From: Thioclava nitratireducens
GTDB taxonomy: Bacteria > Pseudomonadota > Alphaproteobacteria > Rhodobacterales > Rhodobacteraceae
Length of the DNA stretch: 64,000 nt
Direction of reading: 5' to 3'
Assembly (NCBI RefSeq): GCF_001940525.2
Contig: NZ_CP019437.1
Coordinates: 1,834,501-1,898,500, forward strand
This document shows, in pieces, positions 7,631 through 18,113 of this stretch; the stretch's first letter is position 1, and the number at the start of each line of letters is the position of its first letter. Below the pieces are notes generated by a model. That model was given only the letters and a program-made list of their open reading frames with translations, searched no databases and was not told where the DNA came from. Both the position numbers and the translations under genes were made by a program.

Positions 7631-8936
7631 TCTTACCAGCCTTGATGAAGGTCATCGGGTTAATTGGCTTGCCTCCGAGCCGGACCTCGTAGTGCAGATG
7701 CGGTCCCGTGGAGTGTCCGGTATTGCCCATATCAGCAATCCACTCGCCTTGCGACACCTTTTGCCCGACTTTCACGTGGAATTTGTTCAGGTGACCGTAG
7801 CGGGTGGTGATGCCGAAGTCGTGGCGGATCTTGATGATGTTGCCGTAGCCGCGCTCGTGCTCGGCTGCGATCACGACGCCATCGGCGGGCGCGTAGACCT
7901 TGGTGCCGATCGGAGCCGCCATATCGACGCCCTCATGCATCCGGCCCCAGCGCCAACCGAAGGGCGAGGAGAACCGGAAATGCGCCTTCACGGGCATCGA
8001 GAGCGGCAGCTTGTCGACGGCGATGCGATACATGTTCATCTCGTCGAGCTTGCGCAGGATGTTCTCGGCGCGGGCGGTATCGCCGTCGAGATCGGCTGTG
8101 CCCTTGGTCGAGAGCGAGATCGGCGAGAGCGGCCCGCCGGTGCCCGAATAGCCGCGCTTGATCTCCTTGAGGACGTGATCGGGGTCCATGCCGGCCTGCT
8201 TGAACACCTTGTCGAGCGGCTCCATCGAGATTTTCACGGCGCCTTCGAGCGTGGTGAAGATCTCGTCGTTGCGCTGTTCGAGAAGCCGCTTCTGCAGCGC
8301 GATCTTGTCCATCTGCAGCTGCGCGGTCTTGGCGTCGGCATTCGCTGTGTCGCGTTCCTTGGCTGTCTCTCCGAGTGCGCTGGTCAGCATGTCGACCGTT
8401 TTCGCCATGTCCTCCGCGCGGGCAGCCGGGGTGGGGCCGGCATCGGGGCCTTTGCCCTCGGCCTTGGCGAGTGCGAGGCGGGCGTTGTCGCGCTCTTCCA
8501 TGGTGCGGCGCAGAGTCGCCTGAATCACGCCGATCCCGGTTTCCAGCTCGCGCTTGCGCTCTTCCGAGGCGAGCAGCGCGGATTGCATCTTCGAGACCTG
8601 CTCGAGGGCGGTCTGGAAGCGGTCTTGAGCGGCGAGAGCCTCGGCCGCGCGGGCGTCGCGCTCTTGCGAGAGCGCGTCGAGGCGTCGCTCGAAAGCGATT
8701 TTCGCAACCTTGTCGTTCTGCGCGGCCCCGCCAGAGGAAATCCCGTCGATGAAGAGCATCGAGGTCGCGACCATCGACCACACGAATACGCCAGCGCCAA
8801 TCGCCAAGACGCTCGCCTGCGTGAGGGGGCGCAGTCGGACGAACCGCGTGGCGCTGTCTGATTTCAGAAACAGCCGCTGTTCGGGCAGGATGCGCTCGAG
8901 ACGGGTGTTCAGGCGGTCGAGAATGCGTCTAGGCAA
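7620..8936 (-). CDS. M23 (LytM) peptidoglycan peptidase, membrane-anchored
   Basis: Protein of 438 residues: a short cytoplasmic tail, one membrane helix (about 38-60, ASVLAIGAGVFVWSMVATSM), a periplasmic coiled coil (about 75-200) and a C-terminal M23 domain (about 325-430). The zinc and catalytic residues are present in HEGVDMAAPIG (H and D) and GPHLHYEV (HxH), with GHL between, so it should be an active endopeptidase. The start is a TTG at 8936: the frame has a stop 10 codons further up, no ATG precedes the conserved ILPEQRLFLKSD segment, and AGGA lies 9 bases before the TTG. Its end overlaps the bactofilin gene, suggesting coupled translation and a membrane peptidase positioned by the bactofilin filament. 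Confidence 0.9.
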   Translation of the reverse strand: MPRRILDRLNTRLERILPEQRLFLKSDSATRFVRLRPLTQASVLAIGAGVFVWSMVATSMLFIDGISSGGAAQNDKVAKIAFERRLDALSQERDARAAEALAAQDRFQTALEQVSKMQSALLASEERKRELETGIGVIQATLRRTMEERDNARLALAKAEGKGPDAGPTPAARAEDMAKTVDMLTSALGETAKERDTANADAKTAQLQMDKIALQKRLLEQRNDEIFTTLEGAVKISMEPLDKVFKQAGMDPDHVLKEIKRGYSGTGGPLSPISLSTKGTADLDGDTARAENILRKLDEMNMYRIAVDKLPLSMPVKAHFRFSSPFGWRWGRMHEGVDMAAPIGTKVYAPADGVVIAAEHERGYGNIIKIRHDFGITTRYGHLNKFHVKVGQKVSQGEWIADMGNTGHSTGPHLHYEVRLGGKPINPMTFIKAGKNVF

Positions 8937-9290
8937 GCCGGTCGGTCCTGTGTTTGTTTCGGATCAAGGGCGACCACGAAGGGGCCGCGCGTCGCTCGCG
9001 GCGGTGCACCCGTCCTGCTTGTGGATAAGTCCTCCGCCCTTGGCCAAAGGGATTACCAAGGGGGGCAGGTCCGGGCAACCTCTTTCCCGGGCACATTCGG
9101 TCACGGTTCCTTCGCGCGCGCGGTATGAGCGGTTTCTTGCCCAAAAGACGGGACTTCCCGGCGGTTTAGGTCCTGCCGGTCATGCGGGCGTCACGTTGGT
9201 GTGATCCGCGCTTGCCGCTGGCGGTCGCCGTGCGACGGGCGCCGCGTCGCGAGGGTGGACGCCCGGGAAAGCGCCTTTTCGGGGTTTCGC
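8937..9290. other. Intergenic region between bcp and the M23 gene
   Basis: There are 354 bases between two minus-strand genes. I see no convincing gene, RNA or strong promoter. A short palindromic run CCCTTGGCCAAAGGG lies near 9036-9052 without a T-run. The promoter of the M23-bactofilin operon should lie here but cannot be picked with confidence. Confidence 0.5.
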
Positions 9291-9794
9291 TCAGCCGAGG
9301 TCTCGGACGGCGCCGAGCACCTCTTCTGCGTGGCCTTTGACCTTCACCTTCGGCCAGACCTTCGCCACCTTGCCGTCTGCGTCGATCAGGAAGGTCGCGC
9401 GAACGATGCCCCAGAAGGTCTTGCCATACATCGATTTTTCGGCCCAGACACCGTAAGCTTCGCAGGTTTCCGCATCATCGTCGGAGGCCAGATATATCCC
9501 CAGGTCATACTTGGCGCAGAAATTCTCGTGCTTCTTCAGGCTGTCCTTGGAGATGCCGACAACGACCGCGCCTGCGGCGGCGAAATCCGGGGCGAGCCGG
9601 GTGAAATCGAGCGCCTCGGTGGTGCAGCCGGGCGTGTTGTCCTTGGGATAGAAATACAGCACGACCGGACGGCCGGCGAAGGCCGACAGCGTCAGGTTAC
9701 CCTCCTCCGTGATCGGATTTCCGAGTGTTTCGAAGCTTTTGCCACCCGTGGCGGGCAGAGTGAAGTCCGGCGCTTTTTCGCCTGTCTCGATCAT
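9291..9794 (-). CDS. bcp: Thioredoxin-dependent peroxiredoxin, Bcp/PrxQ family
   Basis: Cytoplasmic peroxidase of 167 residues that reduces hydrogen peroxide and organic peroxides. The peroxidatic Cys is C57 in YPKDNTPGCTTEAL. The resolving Cys found five residues later in E. coli Bcp is replaced (Ala-Leu here), so it is either 1-Cys-like or uses one of the later cysteines (NFCAKY, AETCEAY). The start at 9794 has AGGAGG 7 bases upstream; an in-frame ATG six codons earlier lacks a site. The gene is divergent from the AsmA-like gene and stands alone. Confidence 0.93.
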   Translation of the reverse strand: MIETGEKAPDFTLPATGGKSFETLGNPITEEGNLTLSAFAGRPVVLYFYPKDNTPGCTTEALDFTRLAPDFAAAGAVVVGISKDSLKKHENFCAKYDLGIYLASDDDAETCEAYGVWAEKSMYGKTFWGIVRATFLIDADGKVAKVWPKVKVKGHAEEVLGAVRDLG

Positions 9795-9901
9795 TGGGGA
9801 ACCTCCTTGCAAGTTCGGGGCTTACTTTCCACGCCCGCTTGCGCGAGACTTAACCACGAGGCAGGAGACCCGGGCAAGACCGCGCGCGGTGGGCCCGGCA
9901 G

Positions 9902-12900
9902 ATGAGACGGGGTCGGCACGCGCCGCTTCCGAGGGAGAAACGGCCCCGAGCCAACGGGCGCAAGACGAACGGTATGGAGAGAGAGCGTCCCGATAGCCGC
10001 GAAACGTCTGGCACGCCCGATAGGGCGGGCAAAGCGTCGACGGGCGACGCCGAGACGGTCGCCACCGGGGCGGAAACGTCGGCAGGTCGCGGCCGCAGGG
10101 CGCGCACCGGGCTCTTGCTGGTTCTCAGCTTCCTGTTTCTCGGAATCGTGGCCGCCGGGGCCTTTCTCGTCATCACGCATCGCGCGGTCGCCGTACCGCA
10201 ATGGGTTGTTTCCCGCATCGAGACACGCGCCAATGACGCGTTGCAGGGGCAGATGCGGGTTCGGCTATCCGGCGGGATCGATCTCTATATCGATGACGGG
10301 ATCCGGCCCCGGATCCGGCTGAACACGGTGCGGCTCGAGCGGCCTTCGGGCCTGCCGATCGCGGTGTTGCCCGAGCTGCGCATGACGCTCTGGGCGGAGC
10401 CGCTGCTGCGCGGGCGGGTGGAGCCGCGTTCGTTCCGGCTGCGCGGGGCGAGCCTTTCGCTGCATCGCCTGCCCGATGGCAAGCTCGATCTCGATTTCGG
10501 CGGCGGCAATCGCTTCGCCAATATCGACCTGAACAATGCCTCCGATCTCATTGAGACCTTTGAAAAAACGCTCGAGGTTCCAGCGCTGTCCAACCTGCAG
10601 CAGATCAGCGCCGAAGACTTGCAACTCCGGCTGATGGACGAGCGTCTCGACCGGCTCTGGAAGGTCAGCGACGGCAGGTTCAAACTGACGCAGAGCGATA
10701 GCGAAATCTCTGTCGCGCTTGGGTTCGATCTGGGTAGTGGTCGGGCGAAGCCGGCGCAGGTCGCGCTGTCGATGACCACGCAGAAGGCCAGCCGCGAAGC
10801 GAGTTTCGGGGCTGCCGTGACCGCGCTTCCGGCGCGCGATCTCGCGGTGCAGGCGCCGGCGCTCGCGGCGCTCGGCGTGCTCGATGCGCCGATCTCGGGG
10901 GCGCTGCGCTCCGGGCTGAACGACAAGGGCGAACTGACCGGGATGAACGCGATGCTCGAGATCGGGCGCGGCGCGATCCGGCCCAACGAGGGCGTGAAGC
11001 CGATCCCGATCGAGAATGGCAAGCTCTATCTCAGCTATGACCCGAAGCGGCAGCGCGTCGAGGTCTCGACGCTTTCGCTCAACAGCAGGGCATTGCGGCT
11101 GCGGGCGGCAGGCCACACCTATCTGCGCGATCTCGAGGGCGGCGTGCCGAAGGAGATCCTCGGCCAGATCGCGATTTCCGATCTGCAGCTCGACCCGGCG
11201 GGTCTGTTCGAGAGCCCTGTGCAATTCGCGCAAGGCGCGGTCGACTTCCGGCTCAACCTCGATCCGTTCCGCGTCGATATCGGGCAGCTGGAGCTGAACG
11301 ATCAGGGCGACACAACGATTTCGGCGCGCGGCAAGGTTAGCGCCGAGAAGGACGGTTGGAAAGTCGCGCTCGATGCCGGGATCGACCAGATCGACCAGAC
11401 CAAGCTGCTCGCGCTCTGGCCGCCGGCGGTGGTGCCGAAGACCCGCGAATGGCTCGAGAAGAACGTGACCACCGGCCAACTGCGCAATGCCCGCGTCGCG
11501 CTGCGGCTGGTGCCGGGGGCGCAGCCGAAACTGGCGCTTGGCTACGAGTTCCGCGGCGCGGATGTGCGGATCATCAACACCTTGCCGCCCGTTCAGCAGG
11601 GCCGAGGCTTCGCCACGATCATCGACACGCGTCAGGCGCTCAAGGTCGAGGAGGGGCATGTGACCGCGCCGTCGGGCGGCCGGATCGAGGTGACGGGCTC
11701 GTCGCTCATCGTGCCCGATATCCGCATCAAACCAGCCCCGGCGGAGGTCACGCTGATGACCCGCTCGCCGATCCCGGCGGCGCTGTCGCTGCTCGATCAG
11801 CCGCCTTTCGAGTTTCTCAGCAAGGCAGGCATGAGCACCGATATCGCGCAGGGTTGGGCCGAGGCGCGTTCGGTAATCCGGCTACCGCTTAAACCCAAGG
11901 TGCCGCAGGACGAGATCGGTTTCGATGTCACCGCCCGGCTGACCGAGGTGAAGACCGACACGCTGGTGCCCAACCGGACGCTGCGGGCCGATTTGCTGAC
12001 GCTGAAGGCCGATCCCAAGGGGATGACGATTTCCGGCAAGGGGACACTGTCCGGTGTCGGGTTCGATGCAGCCTGGACGCAGAAGTTCGGGCCGGAGCAC
12101 AAGGGCCGCTCGGAGGTTGCGGGCACGGTCGATGTAAGCGCCGACGGGCTGGATCGTCTTGGGATTGCCTTGCCGAACGGTATGGTGGGTGGCGCGGGCA
12201 AAGGTCGTATCGCGCTCGATCTGCGCAAGGATCAGCCGACCGCCTTCACCTTCACCAGTGCGCTGCAGGGGGTGCGGTTGTCGATCCCGGAAATCGGGTG
12301 GAGCAAACCTGCGGGCAGCGCGGGCGATCTGAAGATTTCCGGCACGCTCGGCGCGCCACCCGATATCGACAGCTTGTCGCTGAGCGCGGCGGGGCTGAAG
12401 GCGCAGGGCGGGATCACGCTGAACAAGGGCGGCGGGCTGAACCGGGCGCGGTTCTCGCGCCTCAGCGTCGGCAACTGGTTCGACGGTAGCGTCGATCTGA
12501 TAGGCCAGGGCAAGGCGCGCCCGCCGAAGGTGAATGTCACCTCCGGCGATCTGAACCTCGCACAGGCGGATCTGGGCGGCAGCGGCGGGGCCGGCGCAGG
12601 CGGTGGGGGCAGCACGTCGATTAATGCAGCCCTCGACCGGGTGCAGATAACGGACGGCATCGCGCTCACCGGGTTTCGCGGCGATTTCAGTACGCGGGGC
12701 GGTCTGTCGGGCCGGTTCCAGGGACAGTTGAACGGCAGCGCGCCGATCGACGGCACGGTGATCCCCGCCGCGGGCGGGCGCGTCGCAGTCCGGGCACAAA
12801 CGCAAGATGCGGGACAGGCGCTGGCGGCAACCGGAATATTCACCAAGGCGCGCGGCGGGCAGGGCACGCTGGTGCTGACGCCGGTTGGGCAGAAAAGCTA

Positions 12901-13354
12901 TGACGGCAAGCTCACCGTCGCGAACCTGCGGGTGAAGGACGCGCCGGTTCTGGCCTCACTGCTGTCGGCGGCCTCGGGCGTGGGGCTGCTGGAACAGCTG
13001 AGCGGCGAGGGCATCCTGTTCAGTTCCGTCGATGGCGCCTTCCGCTTGACGCCCAACGGGGTGAGTGTCACACGGGGCGCCGCCGTAGGGGCCTCCATGG
13101 GGGTGACGATGACGGGCAACTACTACCCGCAATCGAAGACGCTGAACATGAAGGGCGTGATCTCGCCTTTCTATCTCGTGAACGGGATCGGTCAGGTCAT
13201 CTCGAAGGCGGGGGAAGGGCTCTTCGGCTTCAACTACTCGCTGCGCGGAAGCGCCGACGCGCCGAAGGTCTCGATCAACCCGCTGTCGGTTCTGGCGCCC
13301 GGCGGATTGCGTGAGCTGTTCCGGGCGCCGCCGCCCAAGGTGCTGAGCGAATAA
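9902..13354 (+). CDS. AsmA-like / DUF3971 envelope protein (YhdP/TamB-type)
   Basis: Very large inner-membrane-anchored periplasmic protein of about 1150 residues. A charged N-terminal region of about 68 residues precedes one membrane helix (about 70-92, [22 protein letters not shown]). A long, beta-rich, repetitive region with DUF3971/AsmA-type character follows, and a C-terminal AsmA-like domain ([20 protein letters not shown] to [20 protein letters not shown]). Family members (YhdP, TamB, AsmA) are thought to form grooves that carry phospholipids between membranes. The start is uncertain: the ATG at 9902 and another at 9974 both lack strong binding sites; both keep the membrane helix. queA follows after 8 bases, so the two are probably co-transcribed. 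Confidence 0.85.
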   Translation: MRRGRHAPLPREKRPRANGRKTNGMERERPDSRETSGTPDRAGKASTGDAETVATGAETSAGRGRRARTGLLLVLSFLFLGIVAAGAFLVITHRAVAVPQWVVSRIETRANDALQGQMRVRLSGGIDLYIDDGIRPRIRLNTVRLERPSGLPIAVLPELRMTLWAEPLLRGRVEPRSFRLRGASLSLHRLPDGKLDLDFGGGNRFANIDLNNASDLIETFEKTLEVPALSNLQQISAEDLQLRLMDERLDRLWKVSDGRFKLTQSDSEISVALGFDLGSGRAKPAQVALSMTTQKASREASFGAAVTALPARDLAVQAPALAALGVLDAPISGALRSGLNDKGELTGMNAMLEIGRGAIRPNEGVKPIPIENGKLYLSYDPKRQRVEVSTLSLNSRALRLRAAGHTYLRDLEGGVPKEILGQIAISDLQLDPAGLFESPVQFAQGAVDFRLNLDPFRVDIGQLELNDQGDTTISARGKVSAEKDGWKVALDAGIDQIDQTKLLALWPPAVVPKTREWLEKNVTTGQLRNARVALRLVPGAQPKLALGYEFRGADVRIINTLPPVQQGRGFATIIDTRQALKVEEGHVTAPSGGRIEVTGSSLIVPDIRIKPAPAEVTLMTRSPIPAALSLLDQPPFEFLSKAGMSTDIAQGWAEARSVIRLPLKPKVPQDEIGFDVTARLTEVKTDTLVPNRTLRADLLTLKADPKGMTISGKGTLSGVGFDAAWTQKFGPEHKGRSEVAGTVDVSADGLDRLGIALPNGMVGGAGKGRIALDLRKDQPTAFTFTSALQGVRLSIPEIGWSKPAGSAGDLKISGTLGAPPDIDSLSLSAAGLKAQGGITLNKGGGLNRARFSRLSVGNWFDGSVDLIGQGKARPPKVNVTSGDLNLAQADLGGSGGAGAGGGGSTSINAALDRVQITDGIALTGFRGDFSTRGGLSGRFQGQLNGSAPIDGTVIPAAGGRVAVRAQTQDAGQALAATGIFTKARGGQGTLVLTPVGQKSYDGKLTVANLRVKDAPVLASLLSAASGVGLLEQLSGEGILFSSVDGAFRLTPNGVSVTRGAAVGASMGVTMTGNYYPQSKTLNMKGVISPFYLVNGIGQVISKAGEGLFGFNYSLRGSADAPKVSINPLSVLAPGGLRELFRAPPPKVLSE

Positions 13355-13362
13355 GGCTGAAG

Positions 13363-14424
13363 ATGAAGCTAGACGATTTTGATTTCGAGCTCCCCGAGGG
13401 GCTGATTGCGACGCGACCTGCGCGCCCGCGCGATGCGGCACGATTGTTGTTAGCCGAAGGTGATACAATTCATGATCGCCACGTGCGTGATCTGGTCGAC
13501 ATCTTCCGCCCCGGCGACCGGCTGGTGCTCAACAATACCAAGGTGATCCCGGCGCGGCTGGCGGGCACACGGACCCGGCAGAGCGCACAGGGCGAGGTGG
13601 TCGCGAAGGTCGAGGTGACGCTTCTGGAGCCCGCACCGGGCGGCGAATGGTCCGCGCTGGCGAAGCCTTTGCGCAAGGTGAAGGAGGGCGAGGAGATCGT
13701 CTTCTCCGACGCGCTTTCGGCCAAGGTCGAGGCGATCGAGGACGGCCAGCTGCGGCTCAGCTTCAACCTCACGGGCGAGGATTTCGACGCGGCTCTGGCC
13801 GAGGCCGGAGCGATGCCGCTGCCGCCCTATATCGCGGCGCTGCGCGCCCCCGATGACGAGGACAAGCGCGACTATCAGACCGTCTTCGCCCGCCATTCCG
13901 GCGCGGTCGCGGCGCCCACGGCCAGCCTCCATTTCACCCGCGAGTTGCTGGAGGCGCTGGCCGCCAAAGGCGTGGAGTTCACCGAAGTGACGCTGCATGT
14001 CGGCGCGGGCACCTTCCTGCCGGTGAAGGTCGAGGACGTCACCACGCACAAGATGCATTCCGAATGGGGCGAGGTGAGCGAGCAGGCAGCGGCCGAGATC
14101 AACGCGACCAAGGCCGCAGGCGGCCGCGTCATTCCCGTCGGCACCACCGCGCTGCGCCTGATCGAGAGCGCCGCACGCGCCGAGGGCGGCGCGAAAGGCC
14201 ATATCGTGCCCTTCCGGGACGCCACAGACATCTTCATCTATCCCGGCTTCGAGTTTCGCATCACCGACGCGCTGATGACGAATTTCCACTTGCCGAAATC
14301 GACGCTGCTGATGCTCGTCTCGGCCTTGATGGGGCAAGATCGCATACGCAAAATTTACGATCATGCGGTTAAGACGGGCTACCGTTTCTTCTCTTACGGC
14401 GATGCGTCGCTTCTAATTCCCTAG
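13363..14424 (+). CDS. queA: S-adenosylmethionine:tRNA ribosyltransferase-isomerase QueA
   Basis: Cytoplasmic enzyme of 353 residues, the normal QueA length, that transfers and isomerises the ribosyl part of SAM onto preQ1-tRNA to give epoxyqueuosine. Recognisable segments are [25 protein letters not shown] at the N-terminus (shown only in part here: [10 protein letters not shown]), [48 protein letters not shown], and [16 protein letters not shown] near the end. It lies 8 bases after the AsmA-like gene. No other queuosine gene is in the window. Confidence 0.96.
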   Translation: MKLDDFDFELPEGLIATRPARPRDAARLLLAEGDTIHDRHVRDLVDIFRPGDRLVLNNTKVIPARLAGTRTRQSAQGEVVAKVEVTLLEPAPGGEWSALAKPLRKVKEGEEIVFSDALSAKVEAIEDGQLRLSFNLTGEDFDAALAEAGAMPLPPYIAALRAPDDEDKRDYQTVFARHSGAVAAPTASLHFTRELLEALAAKGVEFTEVTLHVGAGTFLPVKVEDVTTHKMHSEWGEVSEQAAAEINATKAAGGRVIPVGTTALRLIESAARAEGGAKGHIVPFRDATDIFIYPGFEFRITDALMTNFHLPKSTLLMLVSALMGQDRIRKIYDHAVKTGYRFFSYGDASLLIP

Positions 14425-14511
14425 AGTCGCTTTCAGGGCTTGGAAATGTTGTCGCCGCGGACTAGATGCCGCGGGACGACGCAATCCAATTCAGGCCCCC
14501 GGGAGACCGAT

Positions 14512-15807
14512 ATGCTGTTAGTGCTGCGCCAGACATGGCCGCTTTTGCTGGGCATCATGCTCTTGATGGTCGGCAACGGGATGCAGGGCACGCTGCTCGG
14601 TATCCGCGGCAAGATCGAGGGCATCAACACCTTCTACATGTCGCTCGTGATGTCGGCCTATTTCGCGGGCTTCCTGTTCGGGTCGCGCATGGTGCCCGAG
14701 ATGATCGCGCGCGTCGGTCACGTCCGCGTCTTCGCGGCGCTCGGCTCGCTGATCTCGGCGGTGCTGATCCTCTACGCGGCTTTCCCGAACTGGCCTGCTT
14801 GGGTCGCTATGCGCGTGCTGATCGGCTTCTCCTTCTCGGGCGTGTATATCACGGCGGAAAGCTGGCTGAACGCGGGTTCGACCAACGAGACGCGCGGCCA
14901 GGCGCTGTCGCTCTACATGATCATGCAGATGTTCGGCATCGTCACGGCGCAGGCGCTGCTGAACGTGGGCGACCCGGCGGGGTATCTCCTCTTCGTGATC
15001 CCCTCGGTTCTGGTGTCGCTGTCCTTCACGCCGATTCTGCTCGCAGCCTCGCCCGCGCCTAGCTTCGAGACGATCCAGCGCATGACCTTCAAGCGGCTCT
15101 GGGAAGCCTCGCCGCTGGGCATGGTGGGGCTCTTCCTGCTGGGTGGAATCATCTCGGCGATGTTCGGCATGGCCTCGGTCTGGGGTACCGCCGAAGGACT
15201 CGACGTGAAGCAGATTTCGGCCTTCGTGGCGGCGATCTACGTGGGCGGCCTCGTGCTGCAATATCCGATCGGCTGGGCTTCGGACCGAATGGACCGGCGC
15301 CGCGTGATCATGGGGGCGGCACTCGCGGGCGCGGTGGTGACGTTCACGATCTTCGCGCTCAACCCACCCTTCTGGGTGCTGCTGATCGGAGCGACGCTGA
15401 TCGGCGGTGTGGCCAATCCGCTCTATTCGCTCTTGATCGCCTATACCAACGACTATCTCGATTCCTCCGACATGGCGGCCGCCTCTGCGGGGCTGATGTT
15501 CGTAAACGGGCTTGGCGCGGTGGCGGGGCCGCTCGTGACCGGCTGGCTGATGAGCGTCATGGGTCCGGGCGGGTTCTTCCTCTATATCGGTGTGCTCTGC
15601 GCCGCGATCGCTGGCTATGCAGTGTGGCGGATGACGCGCCGCGAAGCGCCTTCGGTGGACGAGACCGGCTCCTACACGCTGCTCTCGCCGACGGCGACCG
15701 CGGTGGCGGTCGAGGCGCGTCTGGAAGTCGCGCAGGAGGAGGCCGAAGCGGCCAGCGAAGAGGAAGCCGAGACCGAGGCCGCGAAGAACGAGGATGCCGC
15801 CGCCTGA
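14512..15807 (+). CDS. Major facilitator superfamily transporter
   Basis: Integral membrane carrier of 431 residues with 12 predicted helices in two halves of six (about 5-195 and 215-385). It shows the YcaD-like pattern: GNGMQGTLLGIRGKIEG in the first helix pair, SAYFAGFLFGSRMVPEMI, ITAESWLNAGSTNETRG and GWASDRMDRRRVIM between helices 8 and 9. The last 45 residues form an unusual Glu/Ala-rich tail (VAQEEAEAASEEEAETEAAK), cytoplasmic and probably disordered. The start at 14512 has GGGAG 7 bases upstream; an in-frame ATG at 14440 would add 24 polar residues ahead of the first helix. Substrate is unknown; relatives are annotated loosely as sugar or drug carriers. Confidence 0.85.
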   Translation: MLLVLRQTWPLLLGIMLLMVGNGMQGTLLGIRGKIEGINTFYMSLVMSAYFAGFLFGSRMVPEMIARVGHVRVFAALGSLISAVLILYAAFPNWPAWVAMRVLIGFSFSGVYITAESWLNAGSTNETRGQALSLYMIMQMFGIVTAQALLNVGDPAGYLLFVIPSVLVSLSFTPILLAASPAPSFETIQRMTFKRLWEASPLGMVGLFLLGGIISAMFGMASVWGTAEGLDVKQISAFVAAIYVGGLVLQYPIGWASDRMDRRRVIMGAALAGAVVTFTIFALNPPFWVLLIGATLIGGVANPLYSLLIAYTNDYLDSSDMAAASAGLMFVNGLGAVAGPLVTGWLMSVMGPGGFFLYIGVLCAAIAGYAVWRMTRREAPSVDETGSYTLLSPTATAVAVEARLEVAQEEAEAASEEEAETEAAKNEDAAA

Positions 15808-15891
15808 TGCAAGGCCCTTTGCCTGCCTCTGCGCTTGCCCTACCATGATCTGATGACAGCGGGGCAGGCACGGCAGGGGAGGGCCGTCACC

Positions 15892-16476
15892 ATGGATCGC
15901 ATCAACGAGATTATACGCTTCTGGCGTATCGAGGTCGGCGAGAAATACTGGTACCAGTCGAGCGAGCAGATCGACGCCGCGATCCGGCGTCGATACGCGC
16001 CGCTCTGGCAGGTAGGCGCGCAAGGCGCGCTGACCGAATGGGAGCGCAACGCGCAGGGCGCGCTGGCGCTTCTGCTGCTACTCGACCAGTTCCCGCGCAA
16101 CATGTTCCGAGACGATCCGCGCGCCTTCCAGACCGACCCGATGGCACGGCGCCATGCCGATCGCGCCATCGCCGAAGGGTTCGACCTGCAGATCGGGCCG
16201 CCGCTGCAGCAATTCTTCTACCTTCCTTTCATGCATTCCGAAGAGCTTGCCGATCAGGACCGGGCGGTGACCCTGTTCTCCGAACGCTGGCGCTCGGAAG
16301 ATAACCTGCGCCACGCGCTCGCACATCGTTCAGTGATCGAACGGTTCGGGCGCTTCCCTTGGCGCAATTCCGCGCTAGATCGCGAGACAACGCCCGAGGA
16401 ACAGGCATTCATGGAGCAGGGCGGCTACCGCAAGGCGCTTGCGGATGCGGATGAGTTGAAGCTATCCGCAAAATAG
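15892..16476 (+). CDS. DUF924 family protein (YPO1450-like)
   Basis: Soluble all-helical protein of 194 residues with TPR-like folding. Family landmarks are IIRFWRIEVGEKYWYQ, LLLDQFPRNMFRDDPRAF, the FYLPFMHSE segment and HRSVIERFGRFPWRN. The biochemical role is unknown. The start at 15892 has GGGAGG 8 bases upstream; an ATG 19 codons earlier is in frame but lacks a site. It sits 36 bases before lpd, with which it may be co-transcribed. Confidence 0.9.
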   Translation: MDRINEIIRFWRIEVGEKYWYQSSEQIDAAIRRRYAPLWQVGAQGALTEWERNAQGALALLLLLDQFPRNMFRDDPRAFQTDPMARRHADRAIAEGFDLQIGPPLQQFFYLPFMHSEELADQDRAVTLFSERWRSEDNLRHALAHRSVIERFGRFPWRNSALDRETTPEEQAFMEQGGYRKALADADELKLSAK

Positions 16477-16512
16477 TTTAATGCCAAACCAGTTTCTGAC
16501 CGGAGGGAAGAC

Positions 16513-17907
16513 ATGGCATCGAAAACCTACGACATGATCGTGATCGGGGCAGGGCCGGGGGGCTATGTCAGCGCCATCCGGGGCGCACAGCTGGGCCTCA
16601 AGGTCGCGATCGTGGAGCGCGAGCATCTGGGCGGCATCTGCCTGAACTGGGGCTGTATTCCCACGAAGGCGCTTCTGCGCTCGGCCGAGGTGTTCCACCT
16701 GATGGAGCGCGCGAAGGATTTCGGCCTCAGCGCCGAGAAGTTCGGCTACGATCTCGACGCGGTGGTGAAACGCTCGCGCGGGGTGGCCAAACAGCTCGCT
16801 TCGGGCGTCGGCCACTTGCTCAAGAAGAACAAGGTCGATGTCGTGATGGGCACCGCGAAACTTGCCGGCAAGGGCAAGGTTTCGGTGAAAACCGACAAGG
16901 GTAGCGAAGAGTTGACCGCCAAGAACATCGTGCTGGCGACTGGCGCGCGGGCGCGCAACCTGCCGGGGCTCGAGGCCGACGGCAAACGCGTCTGGTCCTA
17001 CAAGCACGCGCTCAATCCGCCGCATGAGCCGAAGAAATTGCTGGTCATCGGCTCGGGCGCGATCGGTATCGAATTCGCCAGCTTCTTCAATACGCTCGGC
17101 GCCGAGACGACGGTCGTCGAGGTGATGGATCGCGTGCTGCCCGTCGAGGACGAGGAAATCTCGAAATTCGCCAAGAAGCAGTTCGAAAAACAGGGCATGA
17201 CGATCCGCGAGAAGACCACGGTAACCAAGCTCGACCGCAAGGCCGACAAGGTGATCGCAACGCTCGACAAGGGCGGCAAGACCGAGACGCTGGAAGTCGA
17301 CACCGTGATCTCCGCGGTCGGCATCGTCGGCAATGTCGAGGATCTGGGCCTTGAAGAGGCGGGCGTGAAGATCGACCGCACCCATGTCGTGACCGATGAA
17401 TACTGCCGCACCGGCGTCGACGGGCTCTATGCCATCGGCGATATCGCGGGCGCACCGTGGCTCGCGCACAAGGCGAGCCATGAGGGCGTGATGGTGGCCG
17501 AGCTGATCGCGGGCAAGCACGCCCATCCGGTCAAGCCGGGCTCGATCGCGGGCTGCACCTATTGCCAGCCTCAGGTCGCCTCGGTCGGCATGACGGAAGC
17601 GAAGGCGAAAGAGGCGGGCTACGACATCAAGGTTGGCCGCTTCCCCTTCATTGGCAACGGCAAGGCGATTGCCTTGGGCGAGAGCGAGGGGCTGGTGAAG
17701 ACCGTGTTCGACGCGAAGACCGGCGAATTGCTGGGCGCGCATATGGTCGGCGCGGAAGTGACCGAACTGATCCAAGGCTATGTCGTGGGGCGCCAGCTGG
17801 AGACCACCGAGGAAGACCTGATGAACACCGTCTTCCCTCACCCGACCCTGTCGGAGATGATGCACGAGTCGGTGCTCGACGCTTACGGGCGCGCGATCCA
17901 CTTCTGA
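16513..17907 (+). CDS. lpd: Dihydrolipoamide dehydrogenase (E3)
   Basis: FAD/NAD flavoprotein of 464 residues that reoxidises dihydrolipoyl groups in 2-oxoacid dehydrogenase complexes or the glycine cleavage system. It shows the FAD site VIGAGPGGYVSAI, the redox disulfide GGICLNWGCIPTKALL, the NAD site VIGSGAIGIEFAS, the second FAD motif DGLYAIGDIAG and the C-terminal active-site HPTLSEMMHE. GGAGG lies 7 bases before the ATG. The E1 and E2 genes are not in the window, but lipA, which makes the lipoyl cofactor, starts at 63451. Which complex it serves cannot be told from this sequence. Confidence 0.96.
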   Translation: MASKTYDMIVIGAGPGGYVSAIRGAQLGLKVAIVEREHLGGICLNWGCIPTKALLRSAEVFHLMERAKDFGLSAEKFGYDLDAVVKRSRGVAKQLASGVGHLLKKNKVDVVMGTAKLAGKGKVSVKTDKGSEELTAKNIVLATGARARNLPGLEADGKRVWSYKHALNPPHEPKKLLVIGSGAIGIEFASFFNTLGAETTVVEVMDRVLPVEDEEISKFAKKQFEKQGMTIREKTTVTKLDRKADKVIATLDKGGKTETLEVDTVISAVGIVGNVEDLGLEEAGVKIDRTHVVTDEYCRTGVDGLYAIGDIAGAPWLAHKASHEGVMVAELIAGKHAHPVKPGSIAGCTYCQPQVASVGMTEAKAKEAGYDIKVGRFPFIGNGKAIALGESEGLVKTVFDAKTGELLGAHMVGAEVTELIQGYVVGRQLETTEEDLMNTVFPHPTLSEMMHESVLDAYGRAIHF

Positions 17908-17930
17908 TCGGATGTGCCGGGAAGTGCGAA

Positions 17931-17957
17931 AGGCCGGGGGGAACCCCGGCCTTTTTC
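17931..17957 (+). terminator. Terminator of lpd
   Basis: A perfect 9-bp stem AGGCCGGGG/CCCCGGCCT with a GGAA loop is followed by TTTTTCTT, 23 bases after the lpd stop. Confidence 0.9.
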
Positions 17958-17963
17958 TTATGA

Positions 17964-18113
17964 CCCGGGGCGACCAGCCCCGGGCCGCGCCCGACTCCCT
18001 AAGGGAAGCGCATTGGCGATGTCACTTTCGGCACTACCGACTTGCGGGCTTGAGAGATAAAGTGCCCGGTCCCTGACGGAGCAAAGCGCCCACCCGAGGC
18101 TCGGGCGCGGCCC
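17964..18113 (+). repeat. Dispersed intergenic repeat, copy A
   Basis: About 150 bases that closely resemble 41883-42037. Shared blocks include GGGGCGACCAGCCCCGGGCC, GGCCGCGCCCGAC, GCGCATTGGCGATGTCA, GCGGGCTTG/CGGGCTTGCGAGATAAA and CACCCGAGGCTC. The first block forms a small hairpin (GGGGC-GACCA-GCCCC). The copy starts right after the lpd terminator and ends at the htpX stop, in a convergent gap; copy B has the same setting. A 30-base fragment of the first block lies near 40714-40745. Confidence 0.8.
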
